From: Ch67 sp041395845
GTDB lineage: Bacteria > Pseudomonadota > Gammaproteobacteria > Pseudomonadales > Ketobacteraceae
Direction of reading: 5' to 3'
Assembly: GCA_041395845.1 (NCBI GenBank)
Contig: JAWKZS010000004.1
Span: forward strand, 1 to 64,000
Length of the DNA stretch: 64,000 nt
Shown here: piece by piece, positions 44,946-54,324 of the stretch
How positions within the stretch are numbered: position 1 is the stretch's first letter
Layout of the letters: the number at the start of each line of letters is the position of its first letter
The notes under the pieces: model-generated
What the model was told of the DNA's origin: nothing
Databases searched by the model: none
The model's input: the letters and a program-made list of their open reading frames with translations, nothing else
Program-made: the position numbers and the translations under genes

Positions 44946-45485
44946 ATGAAAACAGTCCTGGTGGTACTTGCAGCGTTTTTGTTGTCGGGTTGTCTTGGCA
45001 TGCCGGAAAAGGTGACGCCAGTGAGTGGCTTTGAGCTGGATCGCTACCTGGGCAAATGGTACGAGGTGGCGCGGCTGGATCATTCCTTCGAGCGGGGGCT
45101 GGAAAACGTGTCGGCGGAATATGCCCTGCGGGATGACGGTGGTGTATCGGTGATTAACCGGGGCTATTCGCCGGAAAAGGGCGAATGGAAAGAGGCGACA
45201 GGCAAAGCGTATTTCGTCAATGAACCCTCGGAAGGCTATCTGAAGGTGTCGTTCTTCGGGCCGTTCTATGGCTCCTACGTGGTGTTTGAACTGGACAAGA
45301 CCAATTACGAACATGCCTTTATTTCCGGGCCGGATACGTCCTATCTGTGGCTGCTGGCGCGGCGGCCGGATGTTGGGCCCGAGGTGATCGAGCGGTTCAG
45401 GCAGCAGGCGCAGGCGCGGGGTTTCGACCTCAGCGGGCTGATCTTTGTGAAGCATGCGCAAATGACGCCGCCCGTTGACAATTGA
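44946..45485 (+). CDS. blc: Outer-membrane lipocalin (Blc-like)
   Basis: A 179-residue lipocalin lipoprotein. The lipobox is LLSGC; the lipocalin signature is YLGKWYEVARLDHSFE (GxW motif), followed by the strand pattern with NRGYSPEKGEWKEATGKAYF and the C-terminal VIERFRQQAQARGFDLSGLIF. It is expected to be anchored at the outer membrane, facing the periplasm, where it binds lysophospholipids or fatty acids. CGGAG precedes the ATG. Confidence 0.92.
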   Translation: MKTVLVVLAAFLLSGCLGMPEKVTPVSGFELDRYLGKWYEVARLDHSFERGLENVSAEYALRDDGGVSVINRGYSPEKGEWKEATGKAYFVNEPSEGYLKVSFFGPFYGSYVVFELDKTNYEHAFISGPDTSYLWLLARRPDVGPEVIERFRQQAQARGFDLSGLIFVKHAQMTPPVDN

Positions 45486-45588
45486 TGGCAACACTCTAGC
45501 ATTTGGCGACGGGCTGCCCGCGGGCAGCCTCCGGCAGTTGGCTGGGCTGCTTCTGTCTTTTCAGGCACATACACGCAGGAACCCCCAC

Positions 45589-46263
45589 TTGGCAGCAGCT
45601 AAGAATCTCCATTCCATCAATGGCGACAACACCTTCGACGAAACCCTGTTCGGCCTGATTGCCGATGACCTCGAACGGCAGGGTTACAGCGTGCGGCCGG
45701 GGGCGTTGCCCGACACGCTTGCCAATGCGTTGTACGCCCATCAACAGAGCATGCAGGCGAGCAAGTACGTCAGTGCGGGTATCGGCCGGGGTGATGATTA
45801 TCTGCAGAACGATTTCGTCCGCACCGATGAAATCTGCTGGATCACGGGTAATTCAGAGGCAGGCCAACAGTGGCTGGAGTGGACTGCGGCGTTGCAGCGC
45901 TTTTTGAACCGTCGGCTGTTTCTGGGGCTGTTTTCGTTTGAAAGCCATTTCGCCCACTATGCGCCGGGTGATTATTACAAGCGGCATTACGATGCGTTCC
46001 GCGGCCAGACCAACCGGGTGTTATCGGTGGTGACTTATCTGAATCCGGGTTGGGCGCCCGGCGAGGGTGGCGAGCTGGTGCTGTACCGGGACGATCACGA
46101 CCGGGATGGCCTGAAAGTGGTGCCGCTGTTCGGTACGCTGGTGGTGTTCCTGAGCGAAGAATTTCCCCATGAAGTATTGCCCGCCAGTCGCGATCGTTAT
46201 TCCATTGCGGGCTGGTTCCGGGTCAATACGTCGATCGATGGCAAGATCGATCCACCGCAATAA
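45589..46263 (+). CDS. 2-oxoglutarate/Fe(II) oxygenase, prolyl-4-hydroxylase-like
   Basis: A protein of about 224 residues of the P4H-type dioxygenase fold. The iron ligands are HYAPGDYYKRHYDAF (HxD, here H-Y-D) and the distal His in FPHEVLPA; the following Arg in RDRYSIAGWF would bind 2-oxoglutarate. The start at TTG 45589 is chosen because CAGGA lies 8 bp before it; an earlier TTG at 45475 would overlap the lipocalin end. Substrate could be a protein or small molecule; the family is close to bacterial proteins related to PiuC/EGL-9-like enzymes. It is tail-to-tail with the P450 gene. Confidence 0.8.
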   Translation: MAAAKNLHSINGDNTFDETLFGLIADDLERQGYSVRPGALPDTLANALYAHQQSMQASKYVSAGIGRGDDYLQNDFVRTDEICWITGNSEAGQQWLEWTAALQRFLNRRLFLGLFSFESHFAHYAPGDYYKRHYDAFRGQTNRVLSVVTYLNPGWAPGEGGELVLYRDDHDRDGLKVVPLFGTLVVFLSEEFPHEVLPASRDRYSIAGWFRVNTSIDGKIDPPQ

Positions 46264-46266
46264 ATG

Positions 46267-46294
46267 AAAAAAAGGGGGCCTGGTTGTGGCCCCC
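46267..46294 (-). terminator. Intrinsic terminator of the P450 gene
   Basis: On the minus strand the stem GGGGGCC/GGCCCCC (46274-46280 and 46288-46294) is followed by seven T (46267-46273 as A). It is just after the P450 stop codon and also just after the oxygenase stop on the other strand. Confidence 0.8.
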
Positions 46295-46310
46295 CTGTTC
46301 TGTGCTCCGT

Positions 46311-47787
46311 TTACGCAGACTTTCTCAGTGCGCTCAGGTTTTCGGATGCGGGGCGCACATTTTTCACGGTCACCCAGACGCCGTCCTTGGGTTCAGTTTG
46401 TCCACCTACCAGACGGGGTGTCGGCAGGGTGTCGCTGGTCACGTACGCTTCCTTCGATTCAAAATCCACCCGGCGGGCGATTTCGGCAATGATGATGCGG
46501 ATCTGCTGACGGGCCTGGGCCATGCCGGCGCAGGCGCGGCGGCCGCCACCGAACGGGAAGAATTCCCAGGGCTTGGGTTTGCAGCTGCCATCGAGCCAGC
46601 GTTCCGGGCGGAATTCGTGGGCGTCTTCGCCGTAAATATCCTTGCGACGCTGGGTGAGGTACATGCAGGGAGCGATACAGGTGCCGGCCGGAAACAGCCA
46701 TTTGCCGAGCTGGGTGTCATGGGTGAGCCAGCGCACGGTGGCCGGTGCCGACGGTGACACGCGCTGGGATTCATTCAGGCAGGCGGTGATGTAGGGCAGT
46801 TCACTGATGACCAGCGGATCGAAGCGGCCTTCCTTTTCGATCGAGGCGGCAATTTCCTCACGGATTTTCTGCACCACCTGCGGTTTTTTCAGCATCCATA
46901 CCATCATCCAGGCAAAGGTTGCGGCACTGGTTTCATGGCCGGCGACCATCAGCGCGATGCTTTCGGAAATGATTTTTTCCATTTCAAGGAATTCGCCGTC
47001 GTCGTACTTGGCGCGGGCGAACACCGACAGCAGGTGGGATTCGTTTTCATCCATACGGGCGCGGATGGCGTTGACGTCTTCGATGATCATCTTGGCCAGC
47101 TGCACTTTGTAATCCAGCGGCTGTTTCCAGGGCAGCAGGCCTTTTTTCAGATTGCCCATCTTGCCGGCGTCGAGACGCTTCTGATACGCGGCATTCATCT
47201 TTGCGCGGAATTTGCGAGCGCCCACCAGCGAGCCGATGGTGAACATGGTGTCGTTGGTCGACGTCACAAGCCAGCCGAGGATCAGTTCCTTGTATTTTTC
47301 CTTGCGTGCACCTTCGCGCAGGCCAAACAGCGTGTAGCAGATGATGTCGAGGGTCATGTCACCAACGACACGGGGAAAGTTGAAGGACTCACCCACTTTC
47401 CAGGAATCGATGTACTCGGTGATGATCTCGTGCATCACACCGGCGCGGTTTTTCAGCTGGGTGGTGGTCAGCGTCGGGATGATGCGCTTGCGCGAATCCT
47501 GGTGGGTCTTGAAATTTTCGAACAGCACGCACTGTTCGCCCACGTCGATGGGGATCTGCACCTTGAACGGATCGTATTCTTCCGGTTTGAGCGCGAAGGT
47601 GTCCTTGACCACCTCCGGATCGCCGGTCCACACCATGGGGCCCTGGTTGGGCAGGGTAAGGGTGAAGGAATCGCCGTATTCCGCCTGATACCGATCCAGA
47701 TTGTTCCAGATATCCAGGCCCAGGCTGAGGGCGTGTTTGACTTTGCCGCCTTTGGGGATGGGGGGGTAACTGAGGGGTGGCAGACAT
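46311..47787 (-). CDS. Cytochrome P450 with an apparent frameshift near the start
   Basis: The intact frame covers 46311-47636. It has the heme-binding FFPFGGGRRACAGM (FxxGxRxCxG), the I-helix AGHETSAA and the ExxR motif ESQR. This is a eukaryotic-like or class-II-like P450 sequence, not the CYP153 type. The natural start is probably ATG 47787 (MSATPQLPP, with AAGGAG 8 bp before). A run of seven G at 47760-47766 shifts the frame; with six, the sequence reads PPIPKGGKVKHALSLGLDIW and joins the main frame. The repaired enzyme has about 490 residues. It may hydroxylate fatty acids or alkanes. It is divergent from a lipoprotein hydrolase, and no ferredoxin gene is near. Confidence 0.83.
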
Positions 47788-47811
47788 GCGGGGACTCCTT
47801 CTGATTGTTTT

Positions 47812-47828
47812 TGTATACACCGTATACT
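47812..47828. promoter_or_regulatory. Paired GTATAC sites, candidate operator
   Basis: Two palindromic GTATAC hexamers (47813-47818 and 47822-47827) are separated by ACC, 25 bp before the P450 start. TTGTATACA is close to GntR/FadR-type operators (GT-N-AC core). No GntR gene is in the window. Confidence 0.45.
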
Positions 47829-48000
47829 GAATCGGGGGGAGGGGTGTGGTCAAGATGGTGAATCAACAGGGAGTGTGAAGAAGCGTTCCGGAGCGGCAGC
47901 TGACGGCGTTCGCGATCATCCGTTCCCGGCCTGATATACGCATTAGGTCGGGAATGTGGTACTAAGGAGCCACAATAATAAAAACGGATGGGCTCCTGCG

Positions 48001-50028
48001 ATGCTGCGTATCGTACTGTGTGCCTTGATGCTGGCGCTGACCGGGTGCAAGCATCAGGTGGAAATGACCTTTGATTTTTCGGAAGACGCCGGTTTTTATG
48101 CCAACGGATTCCCCACCGATCTGCGGGTGGGAGCGGATGGCCTGATCGATTTCACGGGCTTCCCCCGCATGCAGCATCCGCTGACCCGGCAATACGTGAA
48201 TGCCACCGCGCAGCAGATTCGCGGATACGCACTCAGCATGCCGATCTATTTGCCGTTTACCGGCCCGTTCGACCGGGCGCGTCTGCCGCAACAGGATACG
48301 GCCTATCTGGCAGATGATGCGCCGATTCACCTGGTCAACATCGATCCCAATTCCCCGGCGTGGGGTCGGCGTCAGCCGCTGAGTGTGGCGCAGACCTGGC
48401 AGCCAGACACCTATCGCCCCCGTCATTTGCTGCAAATACTGCCCACCCTGGGATTGAACCTGCTGCCCAACACCATCTATGCGGTGCTGGTGTATGACCA
48501 CATGCCGGTGCGTAACGGCGATCTGCTGCAGCAGAACGCACGGCTGGCAGCGTTGCTGGATGAGCCTGCCTCGATGGCTGGTGATGTCACTGACAAACAG
48601 CGGCGTGCCCACGAGGTATTCGCGCCACTGCGGGACTACCTGGCCGCCACCGGTATTGATCCGGCCAGCATAGTGGGTGCCACTGTGTGGACCACCGGCG
48701 ATCCCACTGCGCAACTGTTCGATGCGGCCCGCCAGCTGGCCGAGCGCGATCCCCCGGTGGCCGACCTGTCCGGCCCGGTGGACATCTTTGCGGACTATTG
48801 CGTGTTTCATGGACGCATTGACGTGCCGGGTTTTCAGCGCGGCGTGTTGCCCTATCTGGCGCCTTATCAGGGCGGTGATATCGAATGGGATGCGACCGGT
48901 GTTCCGCTGACGCAGTATGTCCGTCGGGCGCCTCTCGTCGTGACGGTGCCACGCAGGCCGATGCCGGCAGACGGATTCCCGTTGCTGCTGTACAACCATG
49001 GTACTGGCGGCCGTGCAGATGAGGTGTATGTGCGCGGTGCGATTGATGCTAATGGTGTGAAAGACCGTCAGGGCGGGCCGGCGCAGATTGCGGCATTCCG
49101 TGGCTGGGGCAGTGCCGGCATGGGTGGGCATCTGGGGGATGAACATCTGCCGGGGCCGCTCGAACTGGAAGGCTACATCGCCTACAACTTTTTCAACCCG
49201 GTGGCCTGGCGCGGCAACATGCTGCAGATGGCGCTGGAACGGGTGCTGCTGCGACGTGCGCTGAATGCGCTACAGCTGGATGGGGATGCCTGCCCCGGTG
49301 CCACGGCAGACGGAGGTCCGCTGCACTTTGATGCCACGATGCAGGTGGTGATGGGGCAGTCCCTGGGCAGCTATATTGCCGGCATGCAGGCGGCCATTGA
49401 TCCGGAACCCTACCAGGGTGTCATTCTGACCGGTGCTGGCGGCAGCTGGATTGAATTTGCGTTTGGCCCGACCGATCCGGTGCCCTTGCAGCAGGTGGTA
49501 GAGACGCTTGCATTGCAGTTCAGTCCGATCGAACATCTCGATCGTTTTCATCCGATTCCCATGCTGGCAGAAATGCTGGTGGGTGCGGCCAACAATATTC
49601 TCTACACCGACCAGCTGTTGCGTTATCCACGCAAAACGCCGCCCCATGTATTGGTAATCGAAGGGCATCAGGATCGTCAGGTGCCGGAAAATATCCAGCG
49701 CCCGTTATTGCTGTCGCTGGGGGTGGAACCGGTGGGCGATGATTACGGTGCGACGCAGGATGACAGCGTGTTCTGGTACTTGCAGGAGCAGGGCGCGCAA
49801 TCCTGGGCGTATCCGGTGGTCGGCAATACGCTGGTGGACGGTTATGGCATGCGGACGGCAGTAGTGGCACGCTATCAGCCGGATTTTGCGCCGGGTACCG
49901 ATGGCCATCATGTGGCATTCCAGCTGGATGCGCCGAAGCATCAGTATGGCTGTCTGCTGCAGCAGCTGGCCCTGGGACAAACGCCAGTGATCGTCGAAGG
50001 CTACGCGGCCGATGGCAATTGCTTCTGA
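48001..50028 (+). CDS. Lipoprotein alpha/beta hydrolase, 675 residues
   Basis: A large lipoprotein: lipobox MLALTGC at residues 12-18. The middle and C-terminus hold an esterase-like fold with GQSLGS (nucleophile Ser), PRKTPPHVLVIEGHQDRQVP (Asp) and GTDGHHVAF (His). LYNHGTGGRADEV may provide the oxyanion loop. The first 300 residues are of unknown type. Expected location is the outer membrane or periplasm, where it may cleave esters released from hydrocarbon metabolism or external polyesters. The frame is open from 47956, but ATG 48001 begins the signal peptide. It is divergent from the P450 gene. Confidence 0.78.
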   Translation: MLRIVLCALMLALTGCKHQVEMTFDFSEDAGFYANGFPTDLRVGADGLIDFTGFPRMQHPLTRQYVNATAQQIRGYALSMPIYLPFTGPFDRARLPQQDTAYLADDAPIHLVNIDPNSPAWGRRQPLSVAQTWQPDTYRPRHLLQILPTLGLNLLPNTIYAVLVYDHMPVRNGDLLQQNARLAALLDEPASMAGDVTDKQRRAHEVFAPLRDYLAATGIDPASIVGATVWTTGDPTAQLFDAARQLAERDPPVADLSGPVDIFADYCVFHGRIDVPGFQRGVLPYLAPYQGGDIEWDATGVPLTQYVRRAPLVVTVPRRPMPADGFPLLLYNHGTGGRADEVYVRGAIDANGVKDRQGGPAQIAAFRGWGSAGMGGHLGDEHLPGPLELEGYIAYNFFNPVAWRGNMLQMALERVLLRRALNALQLDGDACPGATADGGPLHFDATMQVVMGQSLGSYIAGMQAAIDPEPYQGVILTGAGGSWIEFAFGPTDPVPLQQVVETLALQFSPIEHLDRFHPIPMLAEMLVGAANNILYTDQLLRYPRKTPPHVLVIEGHQDRQVPENIQRPLLLSLGVEPVGDDYGATQDDSVFWYLQEQGAQSWAYPVVGNTLVDGYGMRTAVVARYQPDFAPGTDGHHVAFQLDAPKHQYGCLLQQLALGQTPVIVEGYAADGNCF

Positions 50029-50069
50029 CAGCCCCACATAAAACGGACGTAATGGACAGGAGGTGGAAG

Positions 50070-51398
50070 GTGTCTTCTCATAGCCGATTCAGGCGGGTAT
50101 TGAAGCTGGTGATGCTACCGCTCACCTGTCTGTGTGCATCGCCGCTGATGGCACAGCAGTGGCCAAGTGCACAGGATTCCGATCCGCAACGCCTGGGCTG
50201 GATGCAGGGATTTCCGCCGCCGGCCGACAAACTGATCATGCAGCCGCAATCCAATTATTTCAGTTTTCCCCGCCTGCGCTGGACGGTCTGTCATATCCGC
50301 GAACTGATGCCAACCAAAGCCGTGAGCCGTGGACTGGGTGCACCGGCGCCGTTCGACTATGCGCTGGACGACAATATTGATCGCGTGCAATTCAGGCCGC
50401 TCGGCAGTGATCAGCCCATGACGTGGCAGGCATCGCTGGACGCCAATTACACCGATGGCATGCTGGTGCTGCATCGGGGAAAAATTGTCTACGAACGTTA
50501 TTCCGGCTGTCTGGATGCGGCTGGCAAACATACAGCCATGTCGATGACCAAATCCCTGACCGGTCTGTTGGCGGAAATCCTGGTCGCGGAAGGCGCGCTG
50601 GATGACGGCCAGAAAGTGGCAGTGCTGGTGCCGGAACTGGCGGCCAGTGCCTTCGGCAGTGCCACGGTGCGTCAGGTGATGGACATGACCACGGCGCTGA
50701 AGTACAGCGAGAATTATGCCGATCCCAAGGCTGACATCTGGGCGTATTCCGCCGCGGCGGACCCGCTGCCAAAGCCGCAGGACTACACCGGCCCGGTGGG
50801 CTATTTCGAATACCTGCAAACAGTGCAGCAGCAGGGTCGTCATGGAGAGGTGTTTGGCTACAAGACCGTGAACAGCGACGTGCTGGGCTGGATCATCGCC
50901 CGGGTCACTGGCAAGGATGTAGCAACGCTGCTGGCCGAACGGATCTGGAGCCGGATGGGCGCGGAGCAGGATGCCTACATGACCGTGGATGCCAAGGGCA
51001 CGCCGTTTGCGGGCGGCGGCCTGAGTGCGGGGTTGCGCGATCTGGCGCGCGTGGGACAGCTGATGCTCAATGGCGGACGCTGGCAGGGTGAACAGATCTT
51101 TCCCGCACCGGTAGTGGCCGCGATTCGCAAGGGTGGTGATCGCAAGGCGTTTCGCAAGGCGGGATACAAAACGTTGCCCGGCGGCAGTTACCGCAGCATG
51201 TGGTGGGTGTTCCACAATGCCCATGGTGCGTATGCCGCGCGCGGTGTGCACGGTCAGACGATTTATGTTGATCCGACAGCGGACATGGTGATCGTGCGCT
51301 TCGCATCGTTCCCGAAGGCAGGCAATGCATCGATTGATCCCACCTCGTTGCCGGCGTATCAGGCGGTCGCCGATTATCTGCTGAAACGGAAACCCTGA
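50070..51398 (+). CDS. Secreted serine hydrolase, beta-lactamase / NylB-like
   Basis: A protein of about 442 residues with a signal peptide (RVLKLVMLPLTCLCASPLMA). The start is GTG 50070, because a strong AGGAGGT lies 5 bp before it; ATG 50052 has no such site. The catalytic motifs fit 6-aminohexanoate-dimer hydrolase and class-C-like esterases: SMTK (SxxK), FGYKTVNSDVLGW (Tyr) and GVHGQTIYVDP (HxG). FAGGGLSAGLRDLARVGQLM is a family signature. It could be an esterase or amidase, and acts in the periplasm. It lies 41 bp after the lipoprotein hydrolase gene, so the two may work together. Confidence 0.85.
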   Translation: MSSHSRFRRVLKLVMLPLTCLCASPLMAQQWPSAQDSDPQRLGWMQGFPPPADKLIMQPQSNYFSFPRLRWTVCHIRELMPTKAVSRGLGAPAPFDYALDDNIDRVQFRPLGSDQPMTWQASLDANYTDGMLVLHRGKIVYERYSGCLDAAGKHTAMSMTKSLTGLLAEILVAEGALDDGQKVAVLVPELAASAFGSATVRQVMDMTTALKYSENYADPKADIWAYSAAADPLPKPQDYTGPVGYFEYLQTVQQQGRHGEVFGYKTVNSDVLGWIIARVTGKDVATLLAERIWSRMGAEQDAYMTVDAKGTPFAGGGLSAGLRDLARVGQLMLNGGRWQGEQIFPAPVVAAIRKGGDRKAFRKAGYKTLPGGSYRSMWWVFHNAHGAYAARGVHGQTIYVDPTADMVIVRFASFPKAGNASIDPTSLPAYQAVADYLLKRKP

Positions 51399-51400
51399 TG

Positions 51401-51420
51401 GGGCGGGGATTACCCCGCCC
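51401..51420. terminator. Bidirectional hairpin between the hydrolase and PucR genes
   Basis: GGGCGGGG and CCCCGCCC pair over 8 bp with the loop ATTA, which overlaps the PucR stop codon. No T run, but position suggests termination of both convergent genes. Confidence 0.55.
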
Positions 51421-52663
51421 AGTACAGATATTCCAGTGCCGCCGCCACCTGAATCCGGTTGTCGGCCAGTGGGCGCGGCAGTAATTCCTCTGCGCGTGCC
51501 AACCGGCGCAGCAGCGTGTTGCGATGGGTGTGCAGTTGTTCGGCGGCTTCCGTCGCATTGCAGCCACACTGCAGAAATGTCAGCAGCGTTTGCTGCAACA
51601 CCGGCGCTGCCTGGCCCAGATCGCCCAGCACATAGGTGACGTAGCGCTGGGTGGCTTCCGGGTCACGCGACATGATGGCGGCCAGGCGCATGCGATCGAA
51701 ACTCACGGCACGGGCAGTGGAGCGCAGGCGGCCCAGTACCCGTTGCGCGGTTAACGCATCCACATGGGCGCGCCGAAAACCGTCGATACCGGCGCCGCCG
51801 CTGCCGAAGGTCATGCGCACATCCGGCAGATTGCGGATCGCACTCTGGATGGCGTAGGTGTCCAGCGGATGGTCCGCCGGCGCCCACGCCCACAGTACCG
51901 CGCCAGTGATGATGATGCTGAGGGAGCGGCTCTGGCCACTGGCACGCACAAAGGCGTCGGCAGCGGCTTCCAGCACCGCCAGTTCCGTACTGATTTCTTC
52001 ACTCCAGATGATGGCGCCGTGGTGGCGTCCTTCCAGCGGATAGTCCAGCCGGCGGCTGGCATCCCGCAGATTCACGTTGGTACCGCCCAGAATCCGGGTC
52101 ACCAGTTCACGCCGCTCCACCAGCAGATCGCGAATCCCCAGTTCCTTTTCATCCCGCAGCTGCGCCTGCATCAGTTCCACATTGCCGTCGACAAAATTGG
52201 CGATGGAGCGCGATGACACGTCGAGCAGTTGCTGGAGTTCTTTGGCATCCGTCGTCAGCTGGAAGGCAATGCTCATCCAGCGCTGCCAGGCGACATTCTG
52301 CGCGGCGCGGGTGGCATTGAGCATCAATTCCGGAATGCCCAGCCGGAACATTTCCCGTGCGTTATGCATCATGTCGGCGGACACGTGGGGCGACACCGGC
52401 TGCTCGGGATGTTCGATGGTGGCGTTGAGCCAGTGGATCAGGCTGGAGCGGGTGGCGCGCCGTGCCGACGCCATCAGTACCGGATCGCTCTGGGCCGGCA
52501 GGTGGCTGTGACCCAGCATGCCGGCCTGTTCCATTTCGTCGAGCACGTCGGGCTGGGCGATCAGGATCAGGGCCTGTTCGGCGCCCTGACGCAGCAGTTC
52601 GCAGATCCGGGGCGCGGGTGTCTGCCAGGTCTGAAGGGGCAAGTAAGTGTCAGAAGGGGCCAT
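51410..52663 (-). CDS. PucR/CdaR-type transcriptional regulator
   Basis: A 417-residue regulator. Middle: a region (IRDLLVERRELVTRILGGTNVNLRDASRRLDYPLEG...) of the GGDEF-like type that occurs in CdaR/PucR proteins. C-terminus: the PucR helix-turn-helix (LLTFLQCGCNATEAAEQLHTHRNTLLRRLARAEELL). It probably activates the divergent almA operon in response to a carbon source. ATG 52663 is chosen because the nested palindrome at 52675 would otherwise lie inside the gene; in-frame upstream starts exist (52705, 52735) and have no better ribosome site. Confidence 0.82.
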   Translation of the reverse strand: MAPSDTYLPLQTWQTPAPRICELLRQGAEQALILIAQPDVLDEMEQAGMLGHSHLPAQSDPVLMASARRATRSSLIHWLNATIEHPEQPVSPHVSADMMHNAREMFRLGIPELMLNATRAAQNVAWQRWMSIAFQLTTDAKELQQLLDVSSRSIANFVDGNVELMQAQLRDEKELGIRDLLVERRELVTRILGGTNVNLRDASRRLDYPLEGRHHGAIIWSEEISTELAVLEAAADAFVRASGQSRSLSIIITGAVLWAWAPADHPLDTYAIQSAIRNLPDVRMTFGSGGAGIDGFRRAHVDALTAQRVLGRLRSTARAVSFDRMRLAAIMSRDPEATQRYVTYVLGDLGQAAPVLQQTLLTFLQCGCNATEAAEQLHTHRNTLLRRLARAEELLPRPLADNRIQVAAALEYLYWAG

Positions 52664-52674
52664 CGGTGCCGGTG

Positions 52675-52712
52675 CTCTATAACGAATTGGTGATAGTTGC
52701 ACCATTATAGAG
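52675..52712. promoter_or_regulatory. 38-bp nested palindrome between pucR and almA
   Basis: Outer arms CTCTATAA (52675-52682) and TTATAGAG (52705-52712) and inner arms TGGTG (52688-52692) and CACCA (52700-52704) share nearly the same centre. It sits 12 bp before the PucR start and about 88 bp before almA. It is a strong candidate for an operator that controls both genes. Confidence 0.65.
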
Positions 52713-52734
52713 TTGAATAGGGTCGATATGCACA

Positions 52735-52763
52735 TTGGCGGGGGTGGGGCTAGCCCATAGAAT
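52735..52763 (+). promoter_or_regulatory. Candidate sigma-70 promoter of the almA operon
   Basis: TTGGCG (52735-52740) and TAGAAT (52758-52763) have a 17-bp spacer. The -10 matches five of six bases, the -35 three or four. A strong ribosome site (AAAAAAGGAG) follows just before the start codon at 52800. Confidence 0.5.
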
Positions 52764-52799
52764 CGGTGTTATACCAACCAGAACAAAAAAGGAGCGCCC

Positions 52800-54257
52800 A
52801 TGCCCACCCGTATCCCGAACGCCGTGGAACACACCGATGTGCTGATTGTGGGGGCTGGTCTGTCGGGCATTGGCCTGGCCTATTACCTGCAGCGGGATCG
52901 TCCTGGCAGCCGCTATGTGATTCTGGAGTCCCGCGGCGCCTCCGGTGGTACCTGGGATCTGTTCCGCTATCCCGGCATCCGCTCCGACTCTGATCTGTTC
53001 ACCTTCGGCTACGAATTCAAACCGTGGAAAGACGAAAAGGCGATTGCCGATGCGCCGGCGATTCTGTCGTACCTGCGCGAAACCGCTGCCGAAAACCACA
53101 TCGACAGTCATATCCGCTACCACCGCAAGGTGATCAGCGCCAACTGGCACAGCGCTGAATCCCGCTGGCACGCGCTGATTGAAAATACCGAAACGGGCGA
53201 ACGTGAAACCATCACCTGCAACTGGCTGTTTTCTGCCGCCGGCTACTACCGTTACGACGAAGGTTTCACGCCACATTTTGAAGGGCGCGAGCGCTTTGAA
53301 GGGCAGATCATTCATCCCCAGCACTGGCCCGAAGATCTGGATTACACGGGCAAGCGGGTGTTGGTGATTGGCAGTGGCGCAACGGCCGTGACATTGGTGC
53401 CGGCGATGACCGATCGCGCCGCCCACGTCACCATGCTGCAACGCACGCCTACTTATGTCATGAGCCTGCCGGCGAAAGATCCTATCGCAAATGCGATGCG
53501 TAAATGGTTGCCGGAAGAAACCGCCTACAACCTGACGCGCAAGAAAAACATCACCATGTCGCGGGCGATCTGGCGATTCTGTCAGCGCTATCCCAACGTG
53601 GCGCGCAATCTGATCCGCTACACCAACAAACGTCTGCTGCCGGAAGGCTATCCGGTGGATGAGCATTTCAATCCACCCTACAACCCCTGGGATCAGCGGT
53701 TGTGTGCGGTTCCGGACGGCGACCTGTTCAAGATGATCGGCAAGGGCAAGGCATCGGTGGTGACGGATCGCATTCGCACCTTTACCGAGAAAGGCGTGTT
53801 GCTGGAATCCGGTCGTGAACTGGAGGCAGACATCATCATCACGGCCACCGGCCTGAATGTGCAGCTGTTCGGCGGTATCGAATTGCAGAATGACGGCGCG
53901 CCGATTGATATGGCGAGCAAGGTGGCGTTCAAGGGCATGATGCTGAGTGACATTCCCAATTTTGCCTTTGCGATCGGTTACACCAATTCATCCTGGACGC
54001 TGAAGGTCGGGCTGCTGTGTGAACACCTCTGCCGTCTGCTGAATTACATGGATCAGAAAGGTTACAGCAGCTGTTATCCCGCATTGCCGTCTGCCGATAT
54101 GCCAACGCGGCCGCTGCTGGATTTCGGCGCCGGCTATATCCAGCGTGTGCTGGACAAACTGCCGCGGCAGGGCCCCGGCGAACCCTGGGTTATGTCGATG
54201 GATTATCTGGCGGATGTGAAGCGCTGCGCGAAGGCCCGGTGGTGGATCGCCATCTGA
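52800..54257 (+). CDS. almA: AlmA-type flavin monooxygenase (long-chain alkane / Baeyer-Villiger type)
   Basis: A 485-residue class-B monooxygenase. FAD fold: DVLIVGAGLSGIGLAYYL; NADPH fold: VLVIGSGATAVTL; the Baeyer-Villiger-type fingerprint FEGQIIHPQHW (FxGxxxHxxxW). SGGTWDLFRYPGIRSDSD, NPWDQRLCAVPDGDLFK and IGYTNSSWTLKV closely match Acinetobacter AlmA, linked to oxidation of long-chain alkanes. The C-terminus appears shifted: after ADVK the frame continues as RCAKARWW and stops. Adding one G near 54222-54225 would give KALREGPVVDRHLKFGKP and run to TGA 54320-54322, just before the next gene. It leads an operon with an esterase, SDR, ferritin-like and RetSat-like genes. Confidence 0.87.
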   Translation: MPTRIPNAVEHTDVLIVGAGLSGIGLAYYLQRDRPGSRYVILESRGASGGTWDLFRYPGIRSDSDLFTFGYEFKPWKDEKAIADAPAILSYLRETAAENHIDSHIRYHRKVISANWHSAESRWHALIENTETGERETITCNWLFSAAGYYRYDEGFTPHFEGRERFEGQIIHPQHWPEDLDYTGKRVLVIGSGATAVTLVPAMTDRAAHVTMLQRTPTYVMSLPAKDPIANAMRKWLPEETAYNLTRKKNITMSRAIWRFCQRYPNVARNLIRYTNKRLLPEGYPVDEHFNPPYNPWDQRLCAVPDGDLFKMIGKGKASVVTDRIRTFTEKGVLLESGRELEADIIITATGLNVQLFGGIELQNDGAPIDMASKVAFKGMMLSDIPNFAFAIGYTNSSWTLKVGLLCEHLCRLLNYMDQKGYSSCYPALPSADMPTRPLLDFGAGYIQRVLDKLPRQGPGEPWVMSMDYLADVKRCAKARWWIAI

Positions 54258-54324
54258 AATTCGGTAAGCCGCAGCCGGTGGTTGCCACGCCGAATGATGT
54301 GGCATTGGCGCGGGGAGCCTGAGC

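Noticed and set aside
50115..51569. A 484-residue minus-strand frame opposite the NylB-like gene
   Set aside because: The plus frame carries signal peptide and catalytic motifs; the minus frame does not, and it overlaps the start of PucR's C-terminal coding region.
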